From assembly GCA_017992885.1 (NCBI GenBank), contig JAGONT010000002.1, positions 33,415 to 97,414 of the forward strand: a stretch of DNA of 64,000 bases. Reading direction: 5' to 3'. Position 1 is the stretch's first letter, and the number at the start of each line of letters is the position of its first letter. Shown here piece after piece: positions 53,998 through 63,213 of the stretch. The position numbers and the translations under genes were made by a program. The DNA comes from Alphaproteobacteria bacterium (lineage in GTDB: Bacteria; Pseudomonadota; Alphaproteobacteria; UBA9655). Below the pieces are notes generated by a model. It saw only the letters and a list, made by a program, of their open reading frames with translations, did not search any database and was not told the DNA's origin.

Positions 53998-56133
53998 ATG
54001 AATCGATTTATTTTAGCTCTAAGTGTATCTTTCTTTTCAACCACTTCTCTTGTAAATGCAACATTACTTGTTGATGTCCCTCTTGATCTAGATAATGAAA
54101 CTAAAAATAAAGTTATTGCCTGCCTTTTCAAAAATAGTTTTCCTACTATGACTCCTGATGAGGATAAATATCCAGAAGACTGGGCTTTGAAACAAAGAGG
54201 GATTGCCGTGGAAGAGCAGTACCAGTATGAAGAAAATGATAGGGTAGATTTGGAAAAAATTGAAAAACATTTCTCTACATTCTCAGGGGGAACCTTCTTA
54301 CGTACACCAGAAAGCACCTTTGTCGAACAAGCTCTTAAAAGTGTATCTTTACCTTATTCTGTTATTCAGATCCCTTCTACTCTTTACGATCTTGAAGTCA
54401 CAGCGCATTTACTTAATAATATTGATTTTATGAATGACACGTTTACAAATACACAATGGGGAGACAAAAATGCTACGGGCATCAAAAATTATAGCTCCGT
54501 TGACCAGCGATACTTATCACTTTCACCTGGAATGTATAAAATTTATTCTACTTATACAGAGAAAGACTTTTTAAATAGAGCTGAAGAGCTAATAAGGATT
54601 ATTTGCGAGGCAGAATGCGGTGACTCACCTTCAAAGGCTAAAAACCTCTTCAAGGCAACTCAAAAAACACTATCAGAAAAAATTGCAAAAACCTTGATTC
54701 TGAGAGCCATTTCTCATGAGCTAAAAAGTCAAAAGGAAGGTAAAATTAATTTTTATCGGGGGTCGGCAGGTATAAAATATGAGAAAGGTGGACAAACGAG
54801 GGGAAAAACTCTTGCCTCTCATCCGACAAGAGCAGACAGCAAGCTAGCGGACACTAACTTCTTGAAGACCTTTCTTTGTGACGAAAGCTATTGCAAACCG
54901 CCACTTTCTGAACATGCTACAGATGAAGAATTAGTGGATGCTGCAGAAAAATACAATGATCATGAAGTATTGGGCCCTAAACTTAAAGCCGCTGCAAGAA
55001 ATATTAGAGAAGTGGGACACATTATCGACTTTCCCTTTCAATACGATCTGGATAAGATAAATCAAGAAACAATAACCCAAATTGCTCCAAAGGAACTCTC
55101 TTATAATTATACTTTGTTGGGAGGATTTCTCTTTGATGGGGTTACGGCTAATATATCTTCTTGTCCACTTGTATTTGCGATAAAAGATAGATGGGAATAC
55201 CCCTACTTATATACAATAAGCTGGAAACTTCCTGATTTTTATAAGTATTATTCCCGATATTTTACTCTTCCTAAAACACCTCTTTATCAAGTTGCTGTAG
55301 ACTCTGGAGAAGGATATCATCCTCGCTTAAACATACAGAACAATACTCTTGTTGAAACAGGGCTAGAGTTTTTCTACGATAATATAAAAATACTAGGGTT
55401 TGCTGGTGAAGATGCCGATCAAGAGGAAAATATACCTTTTGTTGAAGCTTTGCAACACCAGCACCAAAAGTTGATAAGAAACAGCCGACTCGTAATGGAT
55501 TTCAACCCAGAAAAAGAACCTTCTTTGATAACTGAAGAAGCGTCTGAAATTAGTCAAAAAGGAATAAGGCATGTTGAAGAAGGAGACGTTTCTTCCAAGT
55601 CGCTACTGAAGGTTGAAAGGATACCTTGTGAACCTGAACTACCTTCATTATCTGTTGCAGGTGCGTCCCATACCTTTCGGACAACCGGTGAATATGAAGA
55701 TGCTAGGAATAGGCACTCGGCCGTTTCTATAGAATTGTCTTACGGGGACCTTCAAGATGCTGGGTATCAACTAATTGTTAACCACCGGACAACTAAGAAA
55801 GGCCCAGAGGTTAGAATCTTCAACCCAAAAATTAAAGGCTATACTGTGTTAGGAACCTTACTACCCTCTGTGGATTTTAGGGACACAGTTTTTAGTCTCA
55901 CCGCCTGGTCTAGACTAGTACGTAATGAACTTTTGCCTGAATCAGTGCTATTAACCTATTTGAGTTTTGTGGGTGGCAAGAGTGATATTCATTCTTTCAC
56001 GATTCGCTCTAATAGAAAGACAGTAAAAGAAGTCATCTTTGGTGATAAAGATAGTGAATCACAGTCAGGAATTCATGTGTATGGCCGGGAAACGGATGGA
56101 AATGCAAATGAATGGTCTGTAAAACGCCCATAG
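53998..56133 (+). CDS. Large exported protein of unknown function
   Basis: 711 residues with a signal peptide (MNRFILALSVSFFSTTSLVN, cut at NA). No known domain. Pieces that look conserved: INFYRGSAGIKYEKGG (about 252-267), a LSYNYTLLGGFLFDGVTANI stretch near 369-389 and YPYLYTISWKLPDFYKYYSR. Eight or so cysteines could form disulfides in the periplasm or outside. The third exported orphan in a row on this strand and the longest; likely accessory. GAGGG precedes ATG. A hairpin ends it. Confidence 0.65.
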   Translation: MNRFILALSVSFFSTTSLVNATLLVDVPLDLDNETKNKVIACLFKNSFPTMTPDEDKYPEDWALKQRGIAVEEQYQYEENDRVDLEKIEKHFSTFSGGTFLRTPESTFVEQALKSVSLPYSVIQIPSTLYDLEVTAHLLNNIDFMNDTFTNTQWGDKNATGIKNYSSVDQRYLSLSPGMYKIYSTYTEKDFLNRAEELIRIICEAECGDSPSKAKNLFKATQKTLSEKIAKTLILRAISHELKSQKEGKINFYRGSAGIKYEKGGQTRGKTLASHPTRADSKLADTNFLKTFLCDESYCKPPLSEHATDEELVDAAEKYNDHEVLGPKLKAAARNIREVGHIIDFPFQYDLDKINQETITQIAPKELSYNYTLLGGFLFDGVTANISSCPLVFAIKDRWEYPYLYTISWKLPDFYKYYSRYFTLPKTPLYQVAVDSGEGYHPRLNIQNNTLVETGLEFFYDNIKILGFAGEDADQEENIPFVEALQHQHQKLIRNSRLVMDFNPEKEPSLITEEASEISQKGIRHVEEGDVSSKSLLKVERIPCEPELPSLSVAGASHTFRTTGEYEDARNRHSAVSIELSYGDLQDAGYQLIVNHRTTKKGPEVRIFNPKIKGYTVLGTLLPSVDFRDTVFSLTAWSRLVRNELLPESVLLTYLSFVGGKSDIHSFTIRSNRKTVKEVIFGDKDSESQSGIHVYGRETDGNANEWSVKRP

Positions 56134-56156
56134 CATTAACGAATAACTCATCTTAT

Positions 56157-56202
56157 AGCTGGCTAACCGTTTAAAATACAATCGGAAAGCCAGCTTTCAT
56201 TT
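56157..56202 (+). terminator. Hairpin after the 711-residue protein gene
   Basis: Stem AGCTGGCT/AGCCAGCT with an inner CCG/CGG and a loose loop, followed by a T-rich stretch, 24 bases past the stop. Confidence 0.65.
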
Positions 56203-56658
56203 ATTTGCAGTGGTTATAGTAAAAGCTATTTTGGGAAAAAAGCGTGGCACATGAGATGTCAACGCATCATAATTTTTGATCCTCTAGGCTCGAGAAAAAT
56301 AACCTTTAATGAAAAGTCTGTCACTTGAGTTCTATAAAAAATTGCAATATTTCGATATGGTTGTAATCAAAAACTTGCAAAATGAAATCAGAAATAATGC
56401 GCCCCAAGAAGCAAAATAATGTAGTTTAGTAAGACCTTTGCGCAATCGCTTTAAGTTGTCTGAAGAATTTTCCCTTTATCCCAAATTCCATAATTAAATA
56501 AACAAATAGCTGTATGAGCTAACTGAATTAAGGTCAGAGCAAGTTCTGCGCAGAGACGGGTATTCAAAATTACGCTTACAAAATCAGGTTATTTCTTGAC
56601 CCTTTGCTATTTTTAGATTAAGGACACAACGAGTATTTAGAAGGGTTCATGAAAATTG
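56203..56658. other. Intergenic region with decayed sequence
   Basis: The 16-base stretch GAAATCAGAAATAATG at 56384-56399 repeats one at 43984-43999; on the minus strand both can be read as SW-x-x-LFLIS, so they may be the same relic. A minus-strand piece near 56575-56460 reads LCAELALTLIQLAHTAICLF before a stop, possibly a transposase end, but I cannot name it. The hemB promoter should be in the right-hand part. Confidence 0.4.
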
Positions 56659-57648
56659 ATGACAGCAGAATTTCCCCAATGCCGCCTTCGACGTAATCGA
56701 CAGGATTCCTGGTGTCGAGACCTTGTCGCGGAAACGCAACTTTCTGTTAAGGATCTGATTCTACCTCTTTTTATTCGAGAGAAAACCACTCCCCGAGATA
56801 TTTCAGCAATGCCGGGTATTTATCGGTACGCTTTGGATGAATTGACCCCTCTCTGTCAAATTGTTTGTGATTTAGGAATACGAGCCATTATTTTATTTCC
56901 TTACACAGACAATACTCTTAAATGTGAAGAGGGAAAAGAATCCTGGAATCCCAACAATCTAACGTGTCAGGCGGTACGCCTTTTGAAAAAAGCCTTTCCT
57001 GAATTAGGCGTTATGGTTGACGTGGCTCTTGATCCTTATACATCTCATGGTCATGATGGTGTTTTGCGTAATGGGTACGTTGATAATGATGACACGCTTG
57101 AGGCTTTGAACAAGATGTCTCTTGTTTTGGCTCACGCAGGTGTTGATGTGGTTGCGCCCTCTGATATGATGGATGGACGTATTGGGGCTATTCGTCAGGC
57201 ATTAGATAAAGACGGCTTTAAAAACACCCGTATTTTAGCTTATTCTGCCAAGTATGCCTCTGCTTTTTATGGTCCTTTCCGAGAAGCTCTCGGGTCACTT
57301 TCGGCTTTAGGAAAAGCAGACAAACGAACCTATCAAATGGATCCTGCAAATTCTCGTGAAGCCTTACGAGAAGGGGCACAAGATGTTCTTGAAGGGGCAG
57401 ATATGTTAATGGTAAAGCCTGCGCTTCCCTATTTGGACATTCTTTATCGACTTAAAGAAGCTTTTTCTCTGCCGCTTTTTGCCTATCAAGTGAGTGGGGA
57501 ATATAGCATGCTGAAAGCTGCAGCTGAAAAAGGTTGGATTAACTATGAAAGCGCATTTATAGAAAGCTTAATTGCCATCAAAAGAGCGGGAGCTTCTGGT
57601 ATTTTGACTTATGGTGCTCTTGAAGCGGCTCGGCTATTGCGCGATTGA
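56659..57648 (+). CDS. hemB: Porphobilinogen synthase (HemB)
   Basis: 329 residues from ATG 56659. Metal region VDVALDPYTSHGHDG lacks the cysteines of the zinc enzyme, so it is the Mg-dependent type known in alphaproteobacteria. The active-site lysines are in YSAKYAS and MVKPALPYLD. It joins two 5-aminolevulinate molecules in haem synthesis. A TTG just before the ATG and an out-of-frame ATG upstream make the start slightly uncertain. Confidence 0.96.
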   Translation: MTAEFPQCRLRRNRQDSWCRDLVAETQLSVKDLILPLFIREKTTPRDISAMPGIYRYALDELTPLCQIVCDLGIRAIILFPYTDNTLKCEEGKESWNPNNLTCQAVRLLKKAFPELGVMVDVALDPYTSHGHDGVLRNGYVDNDDTLEALNKMSLVLAHAGVDVVAPSDMMDGRIGAIRQALDKDGFKNTRILAYSAKYASAFYGPFREALGSLSALGKADKRTYQMDPANSREALREGAQDVLEGADMLMVKPALPYLDILYRLKEAFSLPLFAYQVSGEYSMLKAAAEKGWINYESAFIESLIAIKRAGASGILTYGALEAARLLRD

Positions 57649-57762
57649 ATGCTTTTACAATGTAAGAACCATGAATGAGCTTATAGGATCTCAGTCATAA
57701 GATAATTCTCTTTCTCTGATCTTAAAATTTGCTCACGGAGCCTCGTCTATAAGACGAATATT

Positions 57763-57800
57763 CTCTTAAAAGCCTAGAGATTTTCATAGGCTTTTAAGAG
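57763..57800. terminator. Bidirectional terminator-like inverted repeat
   Basis: Perfect 14-base arms, CTCTTAAAAGCCTA and TAGGCTTTTAAGAG, around a 10-base loop. It lies between the convergent hemB and DUF465 genes and could stop transcription from both sides. Confidence 0.75.
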
Positions 57801-57820
57801 CTAGTCATTGAGAGCAATCT

Positions 57821-57982
57821 TCAAACCAGACTGTAAATTTTTTCCTTTAGATGCAGACGTTTTATCTTAAGGTCAAAAAGAAGGATAGAATCAGGAAGTG
57901 GGCGTGAAAGCTCATCCTGAATTAAGGTATTGAGATATGCATATTTACGTTTAAGAGATGCAAGATAACGGGAAACGGCCAT
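57821..57982 (-). CDS. DUF465 (YdcH-like) small protein
   Basis: 53 residues: MAVSRYLASLKRKYAYLNTL, then IQDELSRPLPDSILLFDLKI and KRLHLKEKIYSLV. The pattern of a short helix, a L-x-x-EL-x-RP-x-PD turn and a K-x-x-KL-x-LKE-x-I helix is DUF465. The ribosome site AAAGGAGG six bases ahead of ATG is very good. Function unknown; a coiled-coil hairpin. Convergent with hemB across the inverted repeat. Confidence 0.85.
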   Translation of the reverse strand: MAVSRYLASLKRKYAYLNTLIQDELSRPLPDSILLFDLKIKRLHLKEKIYSLV

Positions 57983-58152
57983 TAAACGCCTCCTTTGTTA
58001 AGAAAAACCTATCTCACATAGGTTAATATTAGACTAACTTAAAATTAAGAAATGTCAATTCTTTTGCATTATCAAAACCACGCAGGAATCTATATTGATC
58101 CAAGATCATGAAGATTTAGGCGCTGATTTAAGAGATTAAATTTTTGCATGCA

Positions 58153-58761
58153 TTAGGAAGTAGCATTACGCAAAACAAAGCAGGAGCGTTTAAATTCCAC
58201 TAATCGCAAAAAGGCTGTTAAGAAAACAAGAAAAGAAAATAGAATAGCGAGGAGGTGAAAAAAATCTGGGCAAAGAATCATAGCCCCAAAAAAAACGAAG
58301 GCTTCTGGCCGTTCTATAAGACCTGGGCTATAATGAAAACTCTTATGAGAGGTATTTTCTGAAAAAATACCTACAACAAGGAAGGAAGTGACGCAAATCA
58401 GGATACTTCCTAACATGATAAAGCAATTTAAAGAGCGACTGTCAGGGTCTACAAGAAAAAGACTTAAAAGAATAGCAAACTCAACAATTCTATCCCCAAC
58501 AATATCTGCGACCGTTCCCAAAGGAGAGCTCTTTTTATAAAGACGAGCTACTGTTCCATCGAGGGTATCAAATAGTCCGGAAAGAATGAGGAGGACAAAA
58601 GCTAAAGCGCCCTGATCATAAAGCAGAGCAGGGATAATGCCAACGCCCGTCAGGATGCTTAAGAGAGTCACTCCATTGGGAGAAAAAAATTTTCCCAAAA
58701 AAAGAGCCATTGGGTTTCCCAGCATTTTTTGGTACAAGGGTCTGAAATAAGCTTCGATCAT
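58153..58761 (-). CDS. CDP-alcohol phosphatidyltransferase-like protein
   Basis: 202 residues, about six membrane helices. The family motif D-x2-DG-x2-AR-x8-G-x3-D-x3-D is present as DTLDGTVARLYKKSSPLG followed by TVADIVGD. It transfers a phospho-alcohol from CDP-alcohol to a second alcohol in phospholipid synthesis; the acceptor is not clear. The start overlaps the end of the flavin oxidoreductase gene by 4 bases, so three genes from 60861 form one operon. Confidence 0.88.
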   Translation of the reverse strand: MIEAYFRPLYQKMLGNPMALFLGKFFSPNGVTLLSILTGVGIIPALLYDQGALAFVLLILSGLFDTLDGTVARLYKKSSPLGTVADIVGDRIVEFAILLSLFLVDPDSRSLNCFIMLGSILICVTSFLVVGIFSENTSHKSFHYSPGLIERPEAFVFFGAMILCPDFFHLLAILFSFLVFLTAFLRLVEFKRSCFVLRNATS

Positions 58762-60164
58762 GGGATGACTTTCAAAAGAAATTTTACTATTTTTTTGGTA
58801 AGAGGGGAAAAAAGAAGGGGGGTATAAAACGAGCTTGCTACTTTTTTATTTATTTCCGACAGAGTAGGGTAGGGGACAATAAGATCAGCAAGAGCTCGAA
58901 TTTTAAGTTTTTTCTCAATTAGAAGTCCCCAAGGAAGAATTAATTCTCCTGCATTTGCTCCAATAATGGAAACTCCTAAAATATGACCCTTGCGTGTTGT
59001 CGTGACTTTGATGCATCCTTCCGTTTCCCGTTCCGTTTGAGCTCTATCACAATCTTTATAAGGCCAGAGAAGCGTCTGGCTATTTGGTGGGACTTCGTGA
59101 GGCATCATCCCTACATGGGCAACCTCTGGGCTTGTAAAGGTTACCCAAGGCAAAGTTTGATAATTAACTTTTGCGCGGAGACGAAAAAGACAGTTTCTAA
59201 TAACGACTTGAGAGTGATAAGAAGCGATATGGGTAAACTGATATCCTCCCGTTACATCCCCTATGGCATAAATCTTTTTATTAGAGGTTCTGAGAAGCTT
59301 ATTAACCTCAATTCCTTTTGGGGTGTAGTGAACGCCAGCTGCTTTAAGGCCTAAATCCGTTACATTGGCTTTACGCCCTGTGGCCATTAAAAGGTGAGAT
59401 CCCTGAAGAATAATTTTCTTGTCTTCATGCTCAATATGAATATGTAGGGAAGTTTTTTCTTGAGAGACAGAATGCACTTTAGCACCCTCAAAAATATCAA
59501 TTCCATCTAATAAAAGACGTTTTCTGAAAATACGAACAATTTCAGGATCTTCTTTTGGTAAAAGAGTAAAGGCTTCTATGATTGTCGTTTTCACACCAAG
59601 TAAGCGATAAGCTTGAGCGAGTTCACACCCGATGGGTCCTCCCCCTATAACAATCAAATGTTTAGGTTTTTCCTTAAGATCAAATATTGTTTCATTGGTT
59701 AAATAAGGTACCGTTTCAATTCCCGGAAGAGAGATAATAGCTGGAGAAGATCCTGTTGCAATCACAAAATATTTAGCTTCAATTTGGTGAGGCCCAGCTT
59801 GTACGAGAGTTGGTGAGAGAAAGCGGGCTTTCTCCTGAATGACGTTAACGCCAAGCGCCTTAAATCTTTCAACTGAATCTTGAGGTGCAAGGGTGGCTAT
59901 GACGTCGCGAATATGATCATGAAGTTTCACAAAACTGATCTTAGGTTTTGACTTTTGAATGCCAAAAGCTTCAGATGAAGAAAAAATATTTGCTCTCTTA
60001 GCAGCTGCTAGTAAGGCTTTAGAAGGGATGCACCCATAATTTAAACAGTCTCCTCCCATTTTACGTCCCTCAATAAGGACGACGGAAGCGCCCAGTTGAG
60101 CAGCTCCTGCCGCTACACTTAAACCGCCTGATCCTGCTCCAATGACGCAGATGTCAACCTTCAT
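58758..60164 (-). CDS. Flavin disulfide oxidoreductase (dihydrolipoamide dehydrogenase/MerA-like)
   Basis: 468 residues from ATG 60164; the frame runs upstream but this start gives the usual MKVDICVIGAGSGGLSVA. The redox pair is in GGDCLNYGCIPSKALL, the NAD site VIGGGPIGCELAQAYR, and the C-terminal dimer domain has WVTFTSPEVAHVGM. The usual C-terminal His-Glu pair of dihydrolipoamide dehydrogenase (HxHPT) is absent; it reads LIVPYPTLSEINK, as in the MerA-like group found with TVP38 proteins. Substrate unknown. Starts 11 bases inside the TVP38 gene end. Confidence 0.88.
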   Translation of the reverse strand: MKVDICVIGAGSGGLSVAAGAAQLGASVVLIEGRKMGGDCLNYGCIPSKALLAAAKRANIFSSSEAFGIQKSKPKISFVKLHDHIRDVIATLAPQDSVERFKALGVNVIQEKARFLSPTLVQAGPHQIEAKYFVIATGSSPAIISLPGIETVPYLTNETIFDLKEKPKHLIVIGGGPIGCELAQAYRLLGVKTTIIEAFTLLPKEDPEIVRIFRKRLLLDGIDIFEGAKVHSVSQEKTSLHIHIEHEDKKIILQGSHLLMATGRKANVTDLGLKAAGVHYTPKGIEVNKLLRTSNKKIYAIGDVTGGYQFTHIASYHSQVVIRNCLFRLRAKVNYQTLPWVTFTSPEVAHVGMMPHEVPPNSQTLLWPYKDCDRAQTERETEGCIKVTTTRKGHILGVSIIGANAGELILPWGLLIEKKLKIRALADLIVPYPTLSEINKKVASSFYTPLLFSPLTKKIVKFLLKVIP

Positions 60165-60861
60165 CTGTGTTTTTCCTTTTTTTATAGACAAGTGAAAGGA
60201 GAGAGAGGAAGGCAAGCCCAAAAAGAGGCCAGAAAATTTCGGGTTTAAAGAGGGTAGACATATTGAGAGTTTGCCCCTCTTTTAAAAGTACTTCAAGCCC
60301 ATTCCCGAGAAAGGAGTAGACTAAAGTGCCCGGTAAAATCCCAAGCACTGTAGCCAGTAAAAAAGTTTTCAAGGGAACATTTAAAAGAGCTGCACAAATA
60401 TTTACTGCCCAAAAAGGGAAAAGAGGGATGAGCCTTAAAAAGAGGAGGTAAGAGAAGGAATTCTTTTGAAATCCTTTTTCCATTTTTCTCATCCAAGGTG
60501 TTGCTTTCTTTTGCAAAATCTCGCCGAAGGTTGTTTTAATTGCAAGGAAAAGAAGCACGGCTCCAAGCGTTGCACAAATGTCTACAATCAGAAGGTTGAT
60601 CACTGGGCCAAAAAGATATCCTCCGACAATCGTTAAAAAAGCAGCAATGGGGAGAGAGGCTGCGGCAACGACTACATACAAAAGCGCAAATATGAAAAGA
60701 GAAATTAGATAATTATGAGTTACCCATGTTCTTAAAAGGTCATGAGAGTGCTGCAAGCCTGAAAACGTAAAATAAGGCGCAAAGCCCAGTCCGTAAAATA
60801 AAAAGAGCAACAAGATTAAAACAAAAAGAGGAAGCCATTTTATAATATTTTTCTGCACCAT
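60154..60861 (-). CDS. TVP38/TMEM64 (DedA-like) membrane protein
   Basis: 235 residues, about five to six helices. Family motif FLRLIPLFPFWAVNICAALL and LATVLGILPGTLVYSFLGNG. Such proteins are lipid-scramblase or transporter-like DedA relatives. The gene neighbourhood, TVP38 + MerA-like flavoenzyme + CDP-alcohol transferase, is seen in other bacteria and links it to membrane lipid or redox work. First gene of the operon. Confidence 0.88.
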   Translation of the reverse strand: MVQKNIIKWLPLFVLILLLFLFYGLGFAPYFTFSGLQHSHDLLRTWVTHNYLISLFIFALLYVVVAAASLPIAAFLTIVGGYLFGPVINLLIVDICATLGAVLLFLAIKTTFGEILQKKATPWMRKMEKGFQKNSFSYLLFLRLIPLFPFWAVNICAALLNVPLKTFLLATVLGILPGTLVYSFLGNGLEVLLKEGQTLNMSTLFKPEIFWPLFGLAFLSLLSLVYKKRKNTDEG

Positions 60862-60957
60862 ATAAAAAATTTCCTTATGTTTACATAAATTTAACTACAT
60901 TCTATAAAAATAAAGTTAATTTAAATTTTCAGATGGTTTCAAGGGAAAAACATACGG

Positions 60958-61503
60958 ATGAAATACTTAAAATGTTTAATATTTTTAGGGGGGATCTTCT
61001 TGTGGCCACAGAAATGCAATTGCGTTGAGACAGTAACTCAAAATAAGGAGACTTTAGCCGTGGATTATAAGCACCAGCCGGATACTTTCTGGAAGAAAAA
61101 TCTTTCTAGGGAAGCTTATCATGTGTGTCGACAAAAAGGGACAGAAAAAGCTTTTTCAGGCATTTACGATAATTTCTCTAAGGAAGGCACCTATATGTGT
61201 GCTTGTTGTGGAGGTGACTACCCTCTTTATAGTTCAGCTGCCAAATTTGATTCCAAAACAGGTTGGCCTAGTTTTTGGGAACCGATTAATCCTTCTCATA
61301 TAGAGTTGGTTAAAGAAACAAATCTTATCAATCGATTTTTAGGCGCACGGGTTGAAGTTCGTTGTGCAAGATGTGACTCTCATCTAGGGCATGTGTTCGA
61401 CGATGGACCCCCACCCACAGACAAGCGCTATTGCATGAACTCTGTAGCTCTCACTTTTGTTCCAAATGGGGAAACTCCCAAAAGAACCTTTCTAGCGGAA
61501 TAA
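60958..61503 (+). CDS. msrB: Exported methionine sulfoxide reductase B
   Basis: 181 residues with an N-terminal signal (LKCLIFLGGIFLWP). The MsrB domain starts at WKKNLSREAYHVCRQKGTE. Two CxxC zinc pairs (CACC and CARC), the loop KTGWPSFWEP and catalytic Cys in RYCMNSVAL. Reduces methionine-R-sulfoxide. Export suggests repair of periplasmic proteins. msrA follows after 10 bases. Confidence 0.95.
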   Translation: MKYLKCLIFLGGIFLWPQKCNCVETVTQNKETLAVDYKHQPDTFWKKNLSREAYHVCRQKGTEKAFSGIYDNFSKEGTYMCACCGGDYPLYSSAAKFDSKTGWPSFWEPINPSHIELVKETNLINRFLGARVEVRCARCDSHLGHVFDDGPPPTDKRYCMNSVALTFVPNGETPKRTFLAE

Positions 61504-61513
61504 GGATAAACGC

Positions 61514-62116
61514 GTGAAGGTAACCTTATATTTTATATCCTTTTTACTCTTGATGACAGGTGCTTCTATGACAGTTACAGAAAAATCTATGCCCTCACCT
61601 GCAGAAACTGCCATTTTTTCTGGGGGGTGTTTTTGGTGTGAAGAAGAGGTTTTTAATCATTTCCCTGGCGTTATTTCTGTCATTGTTGGATACACAGGGG
61701 GGCACACACCTGATCCGACTTACAAAGAAGTTTCTTCCGAGAGGACAGGTCATAAAGAGTCTGTTCAAGTCACGTTTGATCCGACTCAAATTTCCTACGA
61801 CCAATTGTTAGAGTCTTATTGGCACAATATTGATCCCTTTAATGCCTTTGGACAATTTTGTGATCAGGGTGATTCTTATAAAGCCGTTATTTTTTATGCA
61901 AATGAGGACCAAAAACAAAAAGCGGAAGCATCTAAAAAGAAATTAGAGAATCACCTGCAAAAGCCCGTTGTAACGGAAATACAACCTGCCTCTCACTTTT
62001 ACCCCGCTGAGGACTATCATCAAAACTATGCTGAAAAAAATCCCCTTCGTTACAAATTTTACCGCTATACCTGCGGTCGAGACAAACGGTTGCAGGAAGT
62101 GTGGGGGGAAAATTGA
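61514..62116 (+). CDS. msrA: Exported methionine sulfoxide reductase A
   Basis: 200 residues, GTG start at 61514. Hydrophobic signal (LYFISFLLLMTGASM). Catalytic SGGCFWCEEEVF, then GYTGG, YEVSSERTGHKESVQV-like strand and YHQNYAEKNPLRYKFYRY. Reduces methionine-S-sulfoxide. Together with msrB it makes a periplasmic repair pair like that of other bacteria, but as two separate polypeptides. The 260 bases after it show no gene. Confidence 0.95.
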   Translation: MKVTLYFISFLLLMTGASMTVTEKSMPSPAETAIFSGGCFWCEEEVFNHFPGVISVIVGYTGGHTPDPTYKEVSSERTGHKESVQVTFDPTQISYDQLLESYWHNIDPFNAFGQFCDQGDSYKAVIFYANEDQKQKAEASKKKLENHLQKPVVTEIQPASHFYPAEDYHQNYAEKNPLRYKFYRYTCGRDKRLQEVWGEN

Positions 62117-62380
62117 ATGACTTCTCTTGCTTCTGTGTTTTTCTTAAAATAACAACTATCTTCCTCTTTAACTTGCATTCAACGTTGATGAATTTATAAA
62201 ATAGCCAGTGTCTTGGCTAAGCCTTGATGTTAAAAATTGATTGCCAAAAATCATTTCAGGTATCACCATCGCTGATGGTTGGGAAGTTATTTTAAATGAT
62301 TAAATTGCTGCTGCTTAACCTTGCTCAATGTTCAGTCTTTAGGATAGCAAAGAGAAGTCTAACGAGGTTACTGAGTTTAT

Positions 62381-63190
62381 ATGGATGTGATCGAAAAAAA
62401 TATTTTAAGCACAGGCTATGCAGAACACTTTGCGATATTTTTTACTGATGATGGAGTTATCGTAGATTGTGAAACATCTTCACCCCTCTTACAGTTTGCA
62501 AAGACTGTAAAAAATTTAGAACTGATAATAAGTTCTGCTTATTTAGATAAATCAATAATATTTGCTAAATGTCATAGCAATTTGCCATTCACCCAAATTA
62601 TAAATAAGGGGTTCCATATATATAATGAAAAAGCCTTTGTGAATTCCACTAAAGAAGAAGAAATAAAGTGGCTAGCTTTGCGCGCTACTCATTGGTCTAC
62701 TTGGGATACAAGACTTCAATATTGCAGTAAATGCGGAACTGAACTTCAAAGTGTACTTGATGCTACCGAAAAGAAATGTAGTTTATGTGACCTTTCATTT
62801 TATCCAAAACTTTCTCCAGCTATTATGGTATTGATTCAAAAAGACAATGAAATTTTATTAGCTAGATCGGCGCATTTTAAGCCGGGAGTTTACAGTGCCA
62901 TTGCAGGTTTTATTGATATTGGTGAAACTGCTGAACTTGCGGTTCATAGAGAAGTCAAAGAAGAAGTAGGTTTAGAAGTTTCAGAATTAGAGTATTTCGG
63001 AAGTCAAAGTTGGCCTTTTCCTGATAGTTTTATGATCGCTTTTAAAGCTAAGTATCTACGAGGTGAGATTCATATCGATGGCAACGAAATAGAAGATGCA
63101 CAATGGTTTAACCTCAATAACCTACCAGAACTTCCACCAGATTCAAGCATTTCTAGAAAATTAATAGAAAGTTCACTTTTAAAACCATAA
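62381..63190 (+). CDS. nudC: NAD(+) diphosphatase NudC
   Basis: 269 residues. An N-terminal beta domain, zinc ribbon CSKCG...CSLCD, Nudix box GFIDIGETAELAVHREVKEE followed by VGLEV, and the NudC hallmark SQSWPFPDSFMIAF. It hydrolyses NAD(H) and removes NAD caps from RNA. Alone on this strand; convergent with the EEP gene 23 bases away. Confidence 0.95.
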   Translation: MDVIEKNILSTGYAEHFAIFFTDDGVIVDCETSSPLLQFAKTVKNLELIISSAYLDKSIIFAKCHSNLPFTQIINKGFHIYNEKAFVNSTKEEEIKWLALRATHWSTWDTRLQYCSKCGTELQSVLDATEKKCSLCDLSFYPKLSPAIMVLIQKDNEILLARSAHFKPGVYSAIAGFIDIGETAELAVHREVKEEVGLEVSELEYFGSQSWPFPDSFMIAFKAKYLRGEIHIDGNEIEDAQWFNLNNLPELPPDSSISRKLIESSLLKP

Positions 63191-63213
63191 ATCATCTGTT
63201 TTTTATATGTGGA

